Below, in pieces: positions 63,514-64,000 of a DNA stretch of 64,000 bases. The stretch is from the NCBI GenBank assembly GCA_022570795.1, contig JAKUDP010000003.1:1612001-1676000 (forward strand). The letters run 5' to 3'. Within the stretch, counting starts at the first letter, position 1; every line of letters begins with the position of its first letter. The notes below the pieces were generated by a model, which searched no databases, was not told the DNA's origin, and saw only the letters and a program-made list of their open reading frames with translations. The position numbers were made by a program, and so were the translations under genes. Origin of the DNA: Sphaerulina vaccinii (Eukaryota; Ascomycota; Dothideomycetes; Mycosphaerellales; Mycosphaerellaceae).

Positions 63514-63748
63514 TTGTGTTCATTCATGAGTTCTACTATCTCCTATAGAGACAGGGCATGCATGTTATACGACGGTCAATGCGAGCGACTTAATTTGTAC
63601 ACAACACTGTTGACGCTGCAGGCATTGTACTCCGCAGTCGCCTGATCTCAAAACACTTTGCTTGGAAGCAGAGATGCTCGTGCCTTCGAGGAGGCCGAGG
63701 AGCTTGCAAGACGCGCCGACACCGACATTATAGCCTGACTATCTCAGT
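63514..63748. other. intergenic / possible 5' part of the edge gene
   Basis: The stretch at 63678-63733 reads ARAFEEAEELARRADTDII in one frame and could be an exon of the edge gene, but no splice or frame link to the downstream coding stretch was found. Confidence 0.35.
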
Positions 63749-64000
63749 AGGAGAGCTGAAGACTCAGCTCAAAGACGACCGAGACAAGCACGCGCGCGAG
63801 CAAGACGGATTCCGAAAAGAGATGCAAGATATGCGAGCGCTACTGGAGCAAAATCTGGCGAAGACGGTGGAGGAGCAAGTTCGCCCCGTTACCCAGAAGA
63901 TTTGCGCCGAGGTGACTGATGATGCGCTCAACGACAAGATCAAGGGACTACATGTGAAGTTCAAGAACGACATAAATCACATTGTGCAAAGCGCAAACTC
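63749..64000 (+). CDS. coiled-coil protein, 5' exon(s) uncertain, runs off right edge
   Basis: From a CTGAC branch and CTCAG acceptor at 63748 the frame is open to the window end, about 84 codons: GELKTQLKDDRDKHAREQ, FRKEMQDMRALLEQNL, VTQKICAEVTDDALNDKIK, VKFKNDINHIV. Heptad-like spacing and Glu/Lys/Asp-rich composition indicate a coiled coil. The start codon is not identified; an upstream exon may lie at about 63678-63733. The minus-strand frame over the same bases is Ser/Cys-rich and judged a shadow. Function unknown. Confidence 0.5.

Noticed and set aside
63764..63973. A minus-strand Ser/Cys-rich small protein at the right edge
   Set aside because: The opposite strand gives a clear charged coiled-coil frame open to the edge; the Ser-rich frame is its complement.
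1..64000. CRISPR arrays, prophage or plasmid features, rRNA genes, telomeric repeats
   Set aside because: None was seen; the window is eukaryotic and the short repeats found are minisatellite, microsatellite or tRNA-like.

Overview
The window is nuclear DNA of a filamentous ascomycete. Evidence: short GT-AG introns (mostly 50-70 nt) with CTGAC/CTAAC-type branch sites, closely spaced genes on both strands, fungus-specific families (HET domain, Zn2Cys6 regulators, CipC/DUF3759, OPT transporter, small Cys-rich secreted protein) and intron positions typical of Pezizomycotina. The F-box-like paralogs, the small secreted protein and the Ser/Thr-rich secreted proteins suggest a dothideomycete (Mycosphaerellales-like); this placement is inference. 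All exon coordinates were read by eye from splice consensus, reading frame and family resemblance.

1-16 kb is a conserved housekeeping block. It holds the C-terminal part of a Crb2/Rad9-type checkpoint protein, an acyl-protein-thioesterase-like protein lacking its catalytic Ser and His, a CipC-like stress protein, a head-to-head kynureninase/indoleamine 2,3-dioxygenase pair (de novo NAD+ pathway), a Zn2Cys6 regulator, the XPB/Ssl2 helicase of TFIIH, and two small membrane-anchored, probably mitochondrial, proteins.

16-31 kb has a free-standing SRA-domain protein, a repeat-bearing gene-poor stretch, a divergent oxidoreductase/MFS transporter pair, a secreted six-hairpin glycosidase, a broken cytochrome P450, an SRPK-like kinase, and the divergent pair succinyl-CoA ligase alpha / ELP3.

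31-40 kb holds a HET-domain protein, a second Zn2Cys6 regulator, a D-xylose reductase and a DHA2-type MFS exporter.

40-60 kb is accessory. It contains two tandem paralogs of an unrecognised Cys-rich family with traces of further copies, a NIPA-type Mg2+ transporter, two tandem F-box-like paralogs, a small cysteine-rich secreted protein, a tandem array of tRNA-like copies with differing anticodons, the E2 enzyme UBC7 (conserved), an AlkB-like protein without metal ligands, and two neighbouring secreted-protein genes broken by stops and frameshifts. 60.6-63.5 kb is an intact six-exon oligopeptide transporter, followed at the right edge by the start of a coiled-coil coding region.

No CRISPR array, plasmid or phage feature, rRNA or clear transposon was seen. 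The strongest leads are the tandem Cys-rich paralogs, the tRNA-like array, the stop-ridden secreted genes at 55.8-59.6 kb, and two apparent pseudoenzymes (thioesterase-like, AlkB-like).
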